Source of the DNA: Thermoleophilia bacterium
GTDB taxonomy: Bacteria; Actinomycetota; Thermoleophilia; Miltoncostaeales; Miltoncostaeaceae
NCBI GenBank assembly: GCA_016463385.1
Contig: JAEMRL010000008.1
Coordinates: forward strand, 1 to 17,239
DNA: 17,239 nt
Reading direction: 5' to 3'
Of this stretch, positions 9,585 to 16,380 are shown in pieces (the stretch's first letter is position 1; each line of letters starts with the position of its first letter). Under the pieces are notes generated by a model that saw only the letters and a list, made by a program, of their open reading frames with translations, was not told the origin of the DNA and searched no databases. A program made the position numbers and the translations under genes.

Positions 9585-11488
9585 GCCTCCACCACGAACA
9601 CGTGCGCCGGCGTCGCGGCCGGGTCGAGGCGGATGTAGTTCGGGCCGAGCCCCCAGCGGTGGACGGCTCCGGTCACGAGGTCGCGGACCGTGAACCGGCC
9701 GGGCAGGTCGAGGTCGCCGGGAACCATCGCGATCCCTTCGTGGGCGTTGTGTGGGTCGACGTTGACGCAGACCAGGATCGCCCCGGGCCCGCGACCCTTG
9801 GCGTACGCGATCAGGTTCTCGTTCTGGGTCGCCATGAAACGCACGTCGATGCGGCCGAGCGCGGGCGAGGCCCGGCGGATCTCGTTGATGCGGCGCACGA
9901 GGGGCAGCAGGGTGCCGTCGAGACGGCGCTCCTTGGCCTCGTACTTCTCGGAGTCGAGGTACTCCTCGCTGCCCTCCGCCACCGGCGTCGCCTCGAGGTT
10001 CTCGAAGCCCGAGTAGATGCCGTAGCTGGGCGAGAGGGTGGCCGCCAGGATCAGCCGCGCCTCGAAGGCGGCGCGCCCGCCGCCCTGCAGGTAGGCGTGG
10101 AGGATGTCCGGGGTGTTGGCGAAGAAGTTCGGCCGGAAGAACTCCGCGGCCTCCCCGGCCAGCTCGTCCACGTACCCCGCCAGCTCATCGACCGAGTTCT
10201 TCCAGGTGAAGTACGTGTACGACTGGCTGAAGCCGGCCTTGGCGAGCGCGTACATGCGGGCCTGGCTGGTGAAGGCCTCGGCCAGGAAGACGACGTCGGG
10301 GTGCCGCTCGCGCACCGAGCGGATCAGCCACTCCCAGAAGGGGATCGGCTTGGTGTGGGGGTTGTCCACCCGGAAGACGCGCACGCCCCGGTCCACCCAG
10401 AACATCAGCGCCTCGCGCAGCGCCTCCCACAGGCTGCGCCAGTCGTCGGTGCCGAAGTTGACGTTGTAGATGTCCTGGTACTTCTTGGGCGGGTTCTCGG
10501 CGTACTTGAGCGTCCCGTCGGGCCGGTGGTGGAACCACTCGGGGTGCTCGGTCAGCCAGGGGTGGTCGGGCGAGCACTGGATCGCGAAGTCGAGCGCGAT
10601 CTCCAGGGCGTGGTCCCGGGCGGCGGCGACGAGGCTCTCGAACTCGGCCAGCGTGCCGAGCTCGGGGTTGACCGCCGTGTGCCCGCCCTCGGGGCCGCCG
10701 ATCGCCCACGGGCTGCCGGGCTCGCCGGGGCCGGCGGTGGGCGAGTTGTTGCGCCCCTTGCGGTGGGTGACCCCGATCGGGTGGATCGGGGGGAGGTAGA
10801 TGACGTCGAAGCCGAGGCCGGCGAGCGCCGGGAGCTGCTCCTGCACGCCGGCGAAGCCGCCGAACGAGCGCGGGAACAGCTCGTACCAGGCGCCGACGCG
10901 CGCGCGCTCGCGGTCGACGTCCACCTCGTACTGCGCCCCCCGGACCTTCTCGGGCCGGGTGGCGACACGCCGCATGGCCTCCGCGACGGCCGGGGCGAGG
11001 GCGGCCTCGGCGCGCTCGGCGTCCGGGCGGTTCGGGGCGCCGACGATGGCCGCCGCCTCCGACACGATGGCGCGGTCGGACCCCCGCACGGCGGCGAGCG
11101 ACTCGCGCAGCAGCGCGGCCCCCTCGGCCAGCTCACTGCCGAGATCGGGCTGGCCGCCGGCCACCTTGCGCTCCAGCTCGGTGCGCCAGGAGGCGAAGAC
11201 ATCGACCCAGGCCTCGATCTGGAAGGCGTGCAGCCCGAGCGCGGTGGTGGGGAACTCGGCGCGCCAGCCGTCGATCGACACGGGGTGCATCTCGACCTCG
11301 GAGAAGCCGCGCGCGCCGGGGGGGCGGTGCCGGACCACGGCCCGCAGCTGCTCGTGCCCGTCGCGAACGAGGTCGCATTCGACGGCCACGGGGTCGCCCA
11401 GGCTCCGCTTGACCGGCCACCGGCCACCCTCGACCGTGGGACGGGTGTCATGGATCTGGATCCGCGGAGGCGGCGTGCGGGGCGTCAT
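9581..11488 (-). CDS. glgE: Alpha-1,4-glucan:maltose-1-phosphate maltosyltransferase GlgE (EC 2.4.99.16)
   Basis: Transfers maltosyl units from maltose-1-phosphate to the non-reducing end of alpha-1,4-glucan. The 635-residue protein has the GlgE N-terminal beta domain (RIQIHDTRPTVEGGRWPVK at 9-27), a helical insert (about 100-185) and the GH13_3 barrel starting at WYELFPRS. Key motifs are YLPPIHPIG (231-239), KYQDIYNVNFG, VFRVDNPHTKP with nucleophile Asp375, LAEAFT with acid Glu404, and NFFANTPDIL with Asp461. These three residues sit exactly 19 below the reported Streptomyces coelicolor positions (394, 423, 480), so no large change occurs between them. The frame continues upstream to 12943, but that part lies antisense to malQ and is rejected. 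The ATG at 11488 is chosen; an in-frame GTG at 11497 is possible. This is the first gene of the operon. Confidence 0.97.
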   Translation of the reverse strand: MTPRTPPPRIQIHDTRPTVEGGRWPVKRSLGDPVAVECDLVRDGHEQLRAVVRHRPPGARGFSEVEMHPVSIDGWRAEFPTTALGLHAFQIEAWVDVFASWRTELERKVAGGQPDLGSELAEGAALLRESLAAVRGSDRAIVSEAAAIVGAPNRPDAERAEAALAPAVAEAMRRVATRPEKVRGAQYEVDVDRERARVGAWYELFPRSFGGFAGVQEQLPALAGLGFDVIYLPPIHPIGVTHRKGRNNSPTAGPGEPGSPWAIGGPEGGHTAVNPELGTLAEFESLVAAARDHALEIALDFAIQCSPDHPWLTEHPEWFHHRPDGTLKYAENPPKKYQDIYNVNFGTDDWRSLWEALREALMFWVDRGVRVFRVDNPHTKPIPFWEWLIRSVRERHPDVVFLAEAFTSQARMYALAKAGFSQSYTYFTWKNSVDELAGYVDELAGEAAEFFRPNFFANTPDILHAYLQGGGRAAFEARLILAATLSPSYGIYSGFENLEATPVAEGSEEYLDSEKYEAKERRLDGTLLPLVRRINEIRRASPALGRIDVRFMATQNENLIAYAKGRGPGAILVCVNVDPHNAHEGIAMVPGDLDLPGRFTVRDLVTGAVHRWGLGPNYIRLDPAATPAHVFVVEA

Positions 11489-11524
11489 GGCGAGCACGGG
11501 CGGCACTGAGCGTAGCCTTTCCCG
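11489..11524. promoter_or_regulatory. Divergent promoter between glgE and malQ with overlapping -10 elements
   Basis: Only 36 bases separate the two start codons. On the plus strand TAGCCT (11513-11518) is followed by six bases and the malQ GTG, the spacing of a leaderless promoter. On the minus strand TACGCT (11514 down to 11509) is followed by 20 bases and the glgE ATG, or 11 bases and the alternative GTG at 11497. The two hexamers share the central TA, forming the symmetric pattern ANNNTANNNT at 11509-11518. No clear -35 elements or operator repeats are seen. The -35 regions would lie inside the opposite genes. Confidence 0.5.
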
Positions 11525-12778
11525 GTGACCTCGGGCAGCACACATCAGGACCCCACCGCCGAGCGGCGCTCCGGCGTGCTCCTCCACGCCACCTCCCTTC
11601 CCGGCGGACGGCTCGGTCCGGAGGCGTTCGCGTTCGTCGACTGGCTGGCCGACGCCGGTCAGTCGTGGTGGCAGGTGCTGCCCCTGACGCCGCCCGACTG
11701 CCACGGCTCCCCCTATGCCAGCCCGTCGGCCTTCGCGGGCTGGCCCGGGCTGCTGGAGCGGCCCTCCGCGCCGGTGAGCGCGGACGAGGAGGCCGACTTC
11801 CACGACCGCAACCGCTACTGGATCGACGACTGGATGCGCTTCGCCGGTCCGGGCGCGCTCGCCGACCAGGTGCGCTTCGACCGTGAGTGGAGCGCCCTGC
11901 GCGCCCATGCCGCCGACCGCGGGATCCGGATCATGGGCGACCTCCCGTTCTACGTGGCGCCCGACGCGGCCGACGTGCGGGCCCATCCGGGGCTCTTCCG
12001 CACCGACACGGTGGCCGGCGTGCCGCCGGACGCCTTCACCGAGGACGGCCAGCTCTGGGGCAACCCGACCTACGACTGGGACGCGATGGCCGCCGACCAC
12101 GACCGCTGGTGGGTCGCGCGCCTGGCGCGGAGCGCCGCGCTGCACGACAGCTCGCGGATCGACCACTTCCGCGCCTTCGAGTCGTGGTGGGCCGTGCCGC
12201 GCGGGGCCGCGACGGCCCGCGAGGGCGAGTGGCGGGCGGGTCCCGGCGCGCGGGTGGTGGAGGCGGCGCGGCGCGAGCTGGGTCCGCTGTCGCTCGTGGC
12301 CGAGGACCTCGGCATCATCACGCCCGAGGTGCACCGGCTCATGGAGGACCTCGGCCTTCCCGGGATGCGCGTGCTGCAGTTCGCCTTCCCGGGAGGATGG
12401 GACAACACCCACAGCGTCCAGAACCACCCCGAGCGCAGCGTCGTCTACGTGGGCACGCACGACAACGACACCGCCGTCGGCTGGTGGGAGTCGGCATCCG
12501 ACGCCCTCCGGGGCGAGGCGTGGCACGCCTGCGCGGCGGCCGGCATCCACGACGAGCCGCCCAACCGCATGCTGATGCGGCTCGCCCTCTCCTCGCGCGC
12601 CGGCCTGGCGATCGTCACCGCGCAGGACCTGCTCGGCCTCGGCGCCGAGGCCCGGATCAACACGCCGGGCTCGGTGCTCGGCAACTGGTCGTGGCGGCTG
12701 GGGCACGGATCGCTCACGCCCGACCTCGCCCGCTGGCTGCGCGACGAGACCGAGCGGGCCGGACGCAGCCCCTCCTGA
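11525..12778 (+). CDS. malQ: 4-alpha-glucanotransferase MalQ (GH77, EC 2.4.1.25), shortened form
   Basis: Transfers maltooligosaccharide segments between alpha-1,4-glucans. GH77 motifs are LLHATSLPGG (19-28), WWQVLPLTPP (48-57), GDLPFYVAPDAADV (138-151), GVPPDAFTEDGQLWGNPTYDW (165-185), RIDHFRAFESWW with nucleophile Asp213, LVAEDLGIITP with acid Glu260, VYVGTHDNDT with Asp313, and NTPGSVLGNWSWR near the end. At 417 residues it is much shorter than the usual 500 or so. The nucleophile is at 213, against 293 in Thermus aquaticus amylomaltase, and the loss falls between SAFAGWPGLLE (68-78) and the RGIRIMGDLP strand. All catalytic motifs are intact, so it is probably active. The start is GTG at 11525, set by the -10-like TAGCCT six bases upstream. 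It diverges from the glgE operon and may share its regulation. Confidence 0.95.
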   Translation: MTSGSTHQDPTAERRSGVLLHATSLPGGRLGPEAFAFVDWLADAGQSWWQVLPLTPPDCHGSPYASPSAFAGWPGLLERPSAPVSADEEADFHDRNRYWIDDWMRFAGPGALADQVRFDREWSALRAHAADRGIRIMGDLPFYVAPDAADVRAHPGLFRTDTVAGVPPDAFTEDGQLWGNPTYDWDAMAADHDRWWVARLARSAALHDSSRIDHFRAFESWWAVPRGAATAREGEWRAGPGARVVEAARRELGPLSLVAEDLGIITPEVHRLMEDLGLPGMRVLQFAFPGGWDNTHSVQNHPERSVVYVGTHDNDTAVGWWESASDALRGEAWHACAAAGIHDEPPNRMLMRLALSSRAGLAIVTAQDLLGLGAEARINTPGSVLGNWSWRLGHGSLTPDLARWLRDETERAGRSPS

Positions 12779-12821
12779 CGGCCCGGGCGGGCGGAAGATC
12801 ACCCGGTCGGGGGATGCGGCG

Positions 12822-12848
12822 TCCGCGCGGTGTGCCGATGGGCGCGGG
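12822..12848 (+). promoter_or_regulatory. Possible hairpin directly before the DUF11 gene start
   Basis: CCGCGC (12823-12828) can pair with GCGCGG (12842-12847), with a possible T-G wobble extending the stem by one pair, and the ATG follows at 12849. The 70-bp gap after malQ (12779-12848) contains no TANNNT element and no clear Shine-Dalgarno sequence, so the gene may be co-transcribed with malQ. In such GC-rich DNA a short stem can arise by chance. Confidence 0.2.
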
Positions 12849-14747
12849 ATGTCACTCCTCCGCTGGTCCCTCCCCCCGCTCGCCGCCGCGGCGGCCGTCC
12901 TGGCGTTCGCCGGGGCCGCCTCCGCCGCCGTGACGCCGTTCACCGCGCGCTACACCGCCAACACGACGGGCGACGTCTCGATCACCGGCAACACCGTCGT
13001 CACCTGCCCGCCGGCCGCAGGCGGCTGCGCCGCGGTGCTCGCGGGGGCCGACGGCAGGAACAACGACTTCACGATGACCTACGTCGACATCGACGGCGAC
13101 CCGGCCACCTTCGCGTCGAGCTCGGCCGACCTCTCGGTCCCCTCGGGGGCGCAGGTGCTCTTCGCGGGCCTGTACTGGGGCGGGCGCTCCGGGGCCGGCG
13201 GCGGAGGCTCGGCCGCACCGAATCCGGGCGTCCGGGCGACGGTGAAGCTGAAGGTGCCCGGCGCCGGCGCGTACGCGACCGTCACCGGCGCCGAGACGGG
13301 CGACGTCGCCGACAGCGCCAACGCCTACCAGGCCTTCGCCGACGTCACCGCGCAGGTCACCGCGGCCGGGAACGGCACCTACACCGTCGCCGACGTCCAG
13401 GCCTCGACCGGCTCGGACGCCTACGGCGGCTGGTCGCTGGTCGTCGCCTACCGCGACGCCGCCTCGCCGCTGCGCAACCTCGCCGTCTTCGACGGGTTCG
13501 AGGTGGTGCGCAACCAGGCGGGGGACCAGAGCAAGTCGATCACCGTCACGGGGCTCTTCGCGCCGCCCGCCGGCGCCGTCAGGGCGAAGGTGGGCGTGAT
13601 CGCGTACGACGGCGACCGCAGCTCCACCGGCGACACCCTCACTCTCAACGGCTCGCCGGTCTCCGACGGCCTGCACCCCGTCGCCGACGTCTTCAACTCG
13701 ACCATCGCCGACCGCGGAACCCGGGTCACCGCGAAGGCGCCCGACCACGCCAACAGCCTCGGCATGGATGCGTCGGTCTTCTCGGCCGACGGCCTCGTCG
13801 CCAACGGCGCGACCTCGGCGACGATCGATCTGACCACGGGCGGCGAGACCTACTACCCCGGGGTCGTCACGAGCGTCATCGACCTCTACGCGCCGAAGCT
13901 CGTGGTGAGCAAGACCGCGACCGACGTCAACGGCGGCGCGCTCGTGCCCGGCGACGTGCTCCAGTACGCCGTCACCGTGACCAACGAGGGCACCGACGCC
14001 GCCTCGGGTGTGGTCCTCACCGACACCCTGCCGGCGAGCACGAGCGCGGTGGCGGGCTCCCTGGCGATCACCGCCGGCGAGGGCACGGGCGCCCTCTCCG
14101 ACGGGCCCGGCGACGACCGCGGCGAGGCCGCGGCCGGAACGGTCACCGCGCGCCTCGGCGCCGCCGCCACCGCGGCCGCCGGGGGCAGCCTGGCCGCTGG
14201 GGCCACGACCACGGCCACCTTCCGCGTGACGCTGAGCGCGTCGATCCCCGCCGGCACGTCCCTCGTCAACACCGCGCGCGTGGCGCACACCGCCGCCACG
14301 GCGGGGATCGCCCTCGTGGCGACCAGCAACACGGTCACCACGATCGTCGCCGCACCGGCCGCGACGAAGGCCCGGCTGGCGATCTCGATCGTCGGCCCAC
14401 GCGAGCTGAAGGCGGGCGCGACGGGCGCCTACCGCGTGGTCGTGCGCTCCCTCGGCCCCGCCACGGCGACGGGCGTGCGGCTGCGCATCCCGATCCCGCC
14501 CGGGCTCGCGGTGCGCTCGCTGCCGAGGGGCTTCCGGGTCAGCGGCGGGGTGATCATCGGCCCGGCCATGAACATGCCGAAGGGCACGCGCCGGACGATC
14601 GTCCTGGGCCTCGCCGCCGCATCGACGCAGCGCCGCTCCGTCGCGCTGAGGGCGTCGGCCGCCGGGGCGTCGGTCACCCAGGTCCGCTCGCAGACGCCGG
14701 TGCGCGTGGTGCCGACCCCGCGGCCCGAGCCGGCCGTCACCGGCTAG
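12849..14747 (+). CDS. Secreted DUF11-repeat protein
   Basis: A 632-residue exported protein. The signal peptide spans residues 1-26 (Arg5, hydrophobic core PLAAAAAVLAFAGAAS, cleavage near ASA-A). The N-terminal region (about 40-347) is a beta-rich domain with marks such as VLFAGLYWGG (103-112), GWSLVVAYRD (194-203) and NLAVFDGFEVV (210-220), often found ahead of DUF11 repeats in surface proteins. A clear DUF11 domain follows (about 348-500): KLVVSKTATDVNGGALVPGD, then YAVTVTNEGTDAASGVVLTDTLP-type sequence. A weaker second DUF11-like repeat covers about 508-615. The only cysteines are 53 and 60. There is no sortase signal or C-terminal membrane segment, so it is probably released or held to the wall non-covalently. 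The role is unknown; DUF11 proteins are generally structural or adhesive. The ATG was chosen because the signal peptide starts there. Confidence 0.9.
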   Translation: MSLLRWSLPPLAAAAAVLAFAGAASAAVTPFTARYTANTTGDVSITGNTVVTCPPAAGGCAAVLAGADGRNNDFTMTYVDIDGDPATFASSSADLSVPSGAQVLFAGLYWGGRSGAGGGGSAAPNPGVRATVKLKVPGAGAYATVTGAETGDVADSANAYQAFADVTAQVTAAGNGTYTVADVQASTGSDAYGGWSLVVAYRDAASPLRNLAVFDGFEVVRNQAGDQSKSITVTGLFAPPAGAVRAKVGVIAYDGDRSSTGDTLTLNGSPVSDGLHPVADVFNSTIADRGTRVTAKAPDHANSLGMDASVFSADGLVANGATSATIDLTTGGETYYPGVVTSVIDLYAPKLVVSKTATDVNGGALVPGDVLQYAVTVTNEGTDAASGVVLTDTLPASTSAVAGSLAITAGEGTGALSDGPGDDRGEAAAGTVTARLGAAATAAAGGSLAAGATTTATFRVTLSASIPAGTSLVNTARVAHTAATAGIALVATSNTVTTIVAAPAATKARLAISIVGPRELKAGATGAYRVVVRSLGPATATGVRLRIPIPPGLAVRSLPRGFRVSGGVIIGPAMNMPKGTRRTIVLGLAAASTQRRSVALRASAAGASVTQVRSQTPVRVVPTPRPEPAVTG

Positions 14748-14749
14748 GT

Positions 14750-14764
14750 CCCGCCGTGCGCGGG
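14750..14764. terminator. Small GC hairpin just after the DUF11 gene stop
   Basis: CCCGC (14750-14754) pairs with GCGGG (14760-14764) around a 5-base loop. It starts three bases after the TAG stop and is the first of four hairpins in the convergent gap. On its own it is weak. Confidence 0.3.
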
Positions 14765-14765
14765 T

Positions 14766-14799
14766 CCCGGCCGGCCGAGGGCACACCCGGCCGGCCGGG
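14766..14799. terminator. Strong GC hairpin, candidate bidirectional terminator
   Basis: Bases 14766-14777 pair perfectly with 14788-14799, giving a 12-bp all-GC stem with a 10-base loop, between two convergent genes. There is no T-tract on either side, as is common for high-GC actinobacterial terminators. A smaller palindrome, GCCCG-TG-CGGGC, follows at 14801-14812. The position suits termination of the DUF11 transcript from the left and the MBL-like transcript from the right. Confidence 0.6.
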
Positions 14800-14826
14800 G
14801 GCCCGTGCGGGCCGGCTCGCGGTTCA

Positions 14827-14857
14827 CCGGTCGTCGCCCCGGTGCACCGGGGACCGG
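14827..14857. terminator. Second hairpin in the convergent gap, with a perfect 16-bp palindrome
   Basis: Bases 14837-14852 form a perfect 16-bp palindrome, CCCCGGTGCACCGGGG. Outer arms CCGGT (14827-14831) and ACCGG (14853-14857) extend the stem across a one-sided 5-base bulge. It ends two bases before the stop codon of the minus-strand MBL-like gene, so it is best placed to terminate that transcript. A protein-binding palindrome is an alternative. Confidence 0.45.
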
Positions 14858-14859
14858 GC

Positions 14860-15468
14860 CTAGCGGGAGATGCGGCTCCCGATCGCCGAGCGCAGCGCGC
14901 CCGGGATGTCGCGGCGGCTGCGGGAGATCGCGTCGTGCACGGCGCCGGCCGTGGCCTCCCCGGACACGGGCGCGCCATGGCCGGGCAGCAGGTGCTGCGG
15001 GTCGAGGCCGTCGAGCACCGCCGGGGGCGTCATGCGCATCATCGGATGGACGCCGACGAGCGCCCCCGGGGCCAGGTAGTAGGGGGCCGTCCCGAGCGCC
15101 TCCGGCACGACGAGCGCCCGGTGCTCGGGCCACCAGAGGGCGACCTCGTGCCACCAGCGACGGCCCGCGACCGGCAGCACCGTGAAGGGCGAGCCGGGGA
15201 CCCCGTTCTCGGGGACCACCAGGAGGGGCACGCCGTGGCGCTCCGCGAGCGCGGCGCCGTCGCGGGGATGGCGGTCGAGCAGCTGCAGCACGCCGCGCAC
15301 CGTGCCGAGCGGCGCGATCAGCTCCTCGAGCCCGTCGCCGTCCACCGGGTCGATCAGCCAGACGTCCCCGCCGGACGCGAGGGCATGGGAGGCGCGCTCC
15401 ATGAAGGCCGGCTCGGCGGCGATCCAGCCGACGCCCCATTCGTACGCCGACGTCGGTCTGATCTGCAT
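14860..15468 (-). CDS. MBL-fold-like protein with degenerate metal-binding motifs
   Basis: A 202-residue cytoplasmic protein resembling small metallo-beta-lactamase-fold hydrolases of actinobacteria. Visible parts are VWLIDPVDGDGLEEL (36-50, the place of the first MBL strand and Asp), LLDRHPRDGAALAERHG (63-79, in the place of HxHxDH), RALVVPEALG (117-126, in the place of the GDAL motif) and LLPGHGAPVSG (160-170, the C-terminal GH motif, kept). The first metal motif keeps only His67 with Asp65 or Asp70 as possible partners, and the usual Asp of GDAL is Glu123. It may bind one metal or none. No substrate can be proposed. The reading frame extends upstream to 16713, but this lies antisense to the ABC genes and is rejected. 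The ATG at 15468 is preceded by TATCCA at leaderless spacing and, further away, by AGAAGGG. Confidence 0.75.
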   Translation of the reverse strand: MQIRPTSAYEWGVGWIAAEPAFMERASHALASGGDVWLIDPVDGDGLEELIAPLGTVRGVLQLLDRHPRDGAALAERHGVPLLVVPENGVPGSPFTVLPVAGRRWWHEVALWWPEHRALVVPEALGTAPYYLAPGALVGVHPMMRMTPPAVLDGLDPQHLLPGHGAPVSGEATAGAVHDAISRSRRDIPGALRSAIGSRISR

Positions 15469-15492
15469 GGTCGTTGGATACCCTTCTGCGGA
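15469..15492. promoter_or_regulatory. Divergent promoter between the MBL-like gene and the ABC operon
   Basis: Only 24 bases separate the starts. On the plus strand TACCCT (15479-15484) is followed by eight bases and the GTG of the ATPase gene, close to leaderless spacing. On the minus strand TATCCA (15480 down to 15475) is followed by six bases and the ATG at 15468; its last base departs from TANNNT. The two elements share the central TA, as in the glgE/malQ gap. No -35 element is evident. Confidence 0.4.
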
Positions 15493-16380
15493 GTGGATCA
15501 CGCCATCGAGGCCGCGGCTCTCACAAGGATGTACGGCCCGTCCGCCGGCGTCGACGGGGTCGACCTGACCGTCGCCCCGGGGGAGTGCTTCGGCTTCCTC
15601 GGGCCGAACGGCGCGGGCAAGACCACTTTCATCCGGCTCGTGCTCGGGCTGATCCGCGCCGACTCCGGGCGGGTCGCGGTGATGGGGCACGACCTCGCGG
15701 CCGATCGCATGGGGGCGCTGGCCCAGGTGGGCTACCTGCCCGGCGAGCTCGGCCTCTATGCGGGTCTCACCGGGCGGCGCACCCTCGACGCGCTGGCGCG
15801 GCTGCACCCCCGGCCCCCGGTGCTCCGCGAGGAGCTCTGCGCGGCGCTCGAGCTCGACGGGTACGCGCTCGGCAAGCGGGTGCGCGAGTACTCGCGCGGG
15901 ATGAAGCAGAAGCTCGGGCTGGTGGCGGCCCTGCAGCACGACCCGCCGCTGGCGATCCTCGACGAGCCGACGGGGGGCCTCGACCCGGTGATCCAGGCGC
16001 GCCTGCTCGACTGGCTGGCCGCCCGGTCGCAGGCCGGCCGCACCATCTTCTTCTCGAGCCACGTGCTGGCCGAGGTGGACGAGCTCTGCGACCGGGTGGC
16101 GATGATCCGCGGCGGCCGGCTGCTGTTCGTCGGCCGGCTCGGCGAGCTGCGCCGCTCGCGCACGCGGAGCGTGGAGGTCACCTTCTCGGAGGACGTCGCG
16201 CCCTCGCGCTACGCGGGGGAGGGCGTCGGTCCCGCCGAGATCGACGGCCGCCGGCACCGCTTCGCGCTGTCGGGCGACCCGGCCCCGCTGCTGGCCGCCC
16301 TCTCGCGGCTGCCCGTGACCGACGTCGCCATCGAGCGCGCGAGCCTCGAGGACGCCTTCCGGGACCTCTACTCCACGTGA
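15493..16380 (+). CDS. ABC-2 type transporter ATP-binding protein
   Basis: The 295-residue cytoplasmic ATPase drives an ABC-2 type exporter with the next gene product. Motifs are Walker A GPNGAGKTT (37-45), Q-loop Gln78 in AQVGYLPGE, signature YSRGMKQK (133-140, the ABC-2 exporter variant of LSGGQ), Walker B LAILDEP (153-159), D-loop GGLDP (161-165) and switch His190 in FSSHVLAEVDELCD. The C-terminal extension (about 225-295, ending ASLEDAFRDLY) is typical of drug or lipid exporter ATPases of the CcmA/DrrA type. The GTG start fits the domain boundary and the -10-like TACCCT eight bases upstream. A longer frame from 14842 runs antisense to the MBL-like gene and is rejected. The substrate is unknown. 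Confidence 0.95.
   Translation: MDHAIEAAALTRMYGPSAGVDGVDLTVAPGECFGFLGPNGAGKTTFIRLVLGLIRADSGRVAVMGHDLAADRMGALAQVGYLPGELGLYAGLTGRRTLDALARLHPRPPVLREELCAALELDGYALGKRVREYSRGMKQKLGLVAALQHDPPLAILDEPTGGLDPVIQARLLDWLAARSQAGRTIFFSSHVLAEVDELCDRVAMIRGGRLLFVGRLGELRRSRTRSVEVTFSEDVAPSRYAGEGVGPAEIDGRRHRFALSGDPAPLLAALSRLPVTDVAIERASLEDAFRDLYST

Noticed and set aside
11489..12943. Upstream 485-codon extension of the glgE reading frame on the minus strand
   Set aside because: It lies antisense to malQ, which has full GH77 motifs. GlgE homologues start near 11488, and the extension has a low-complexity composition typical of a GC-rich shadow frame.
12852..14978. Long minus-strand frame opposite the DUF11 gene
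   Set aside because: The plus strand has a signal peptide and DUF11 motifs; the minus frame is Arg/Gly/Ala-rich without recognisable features.
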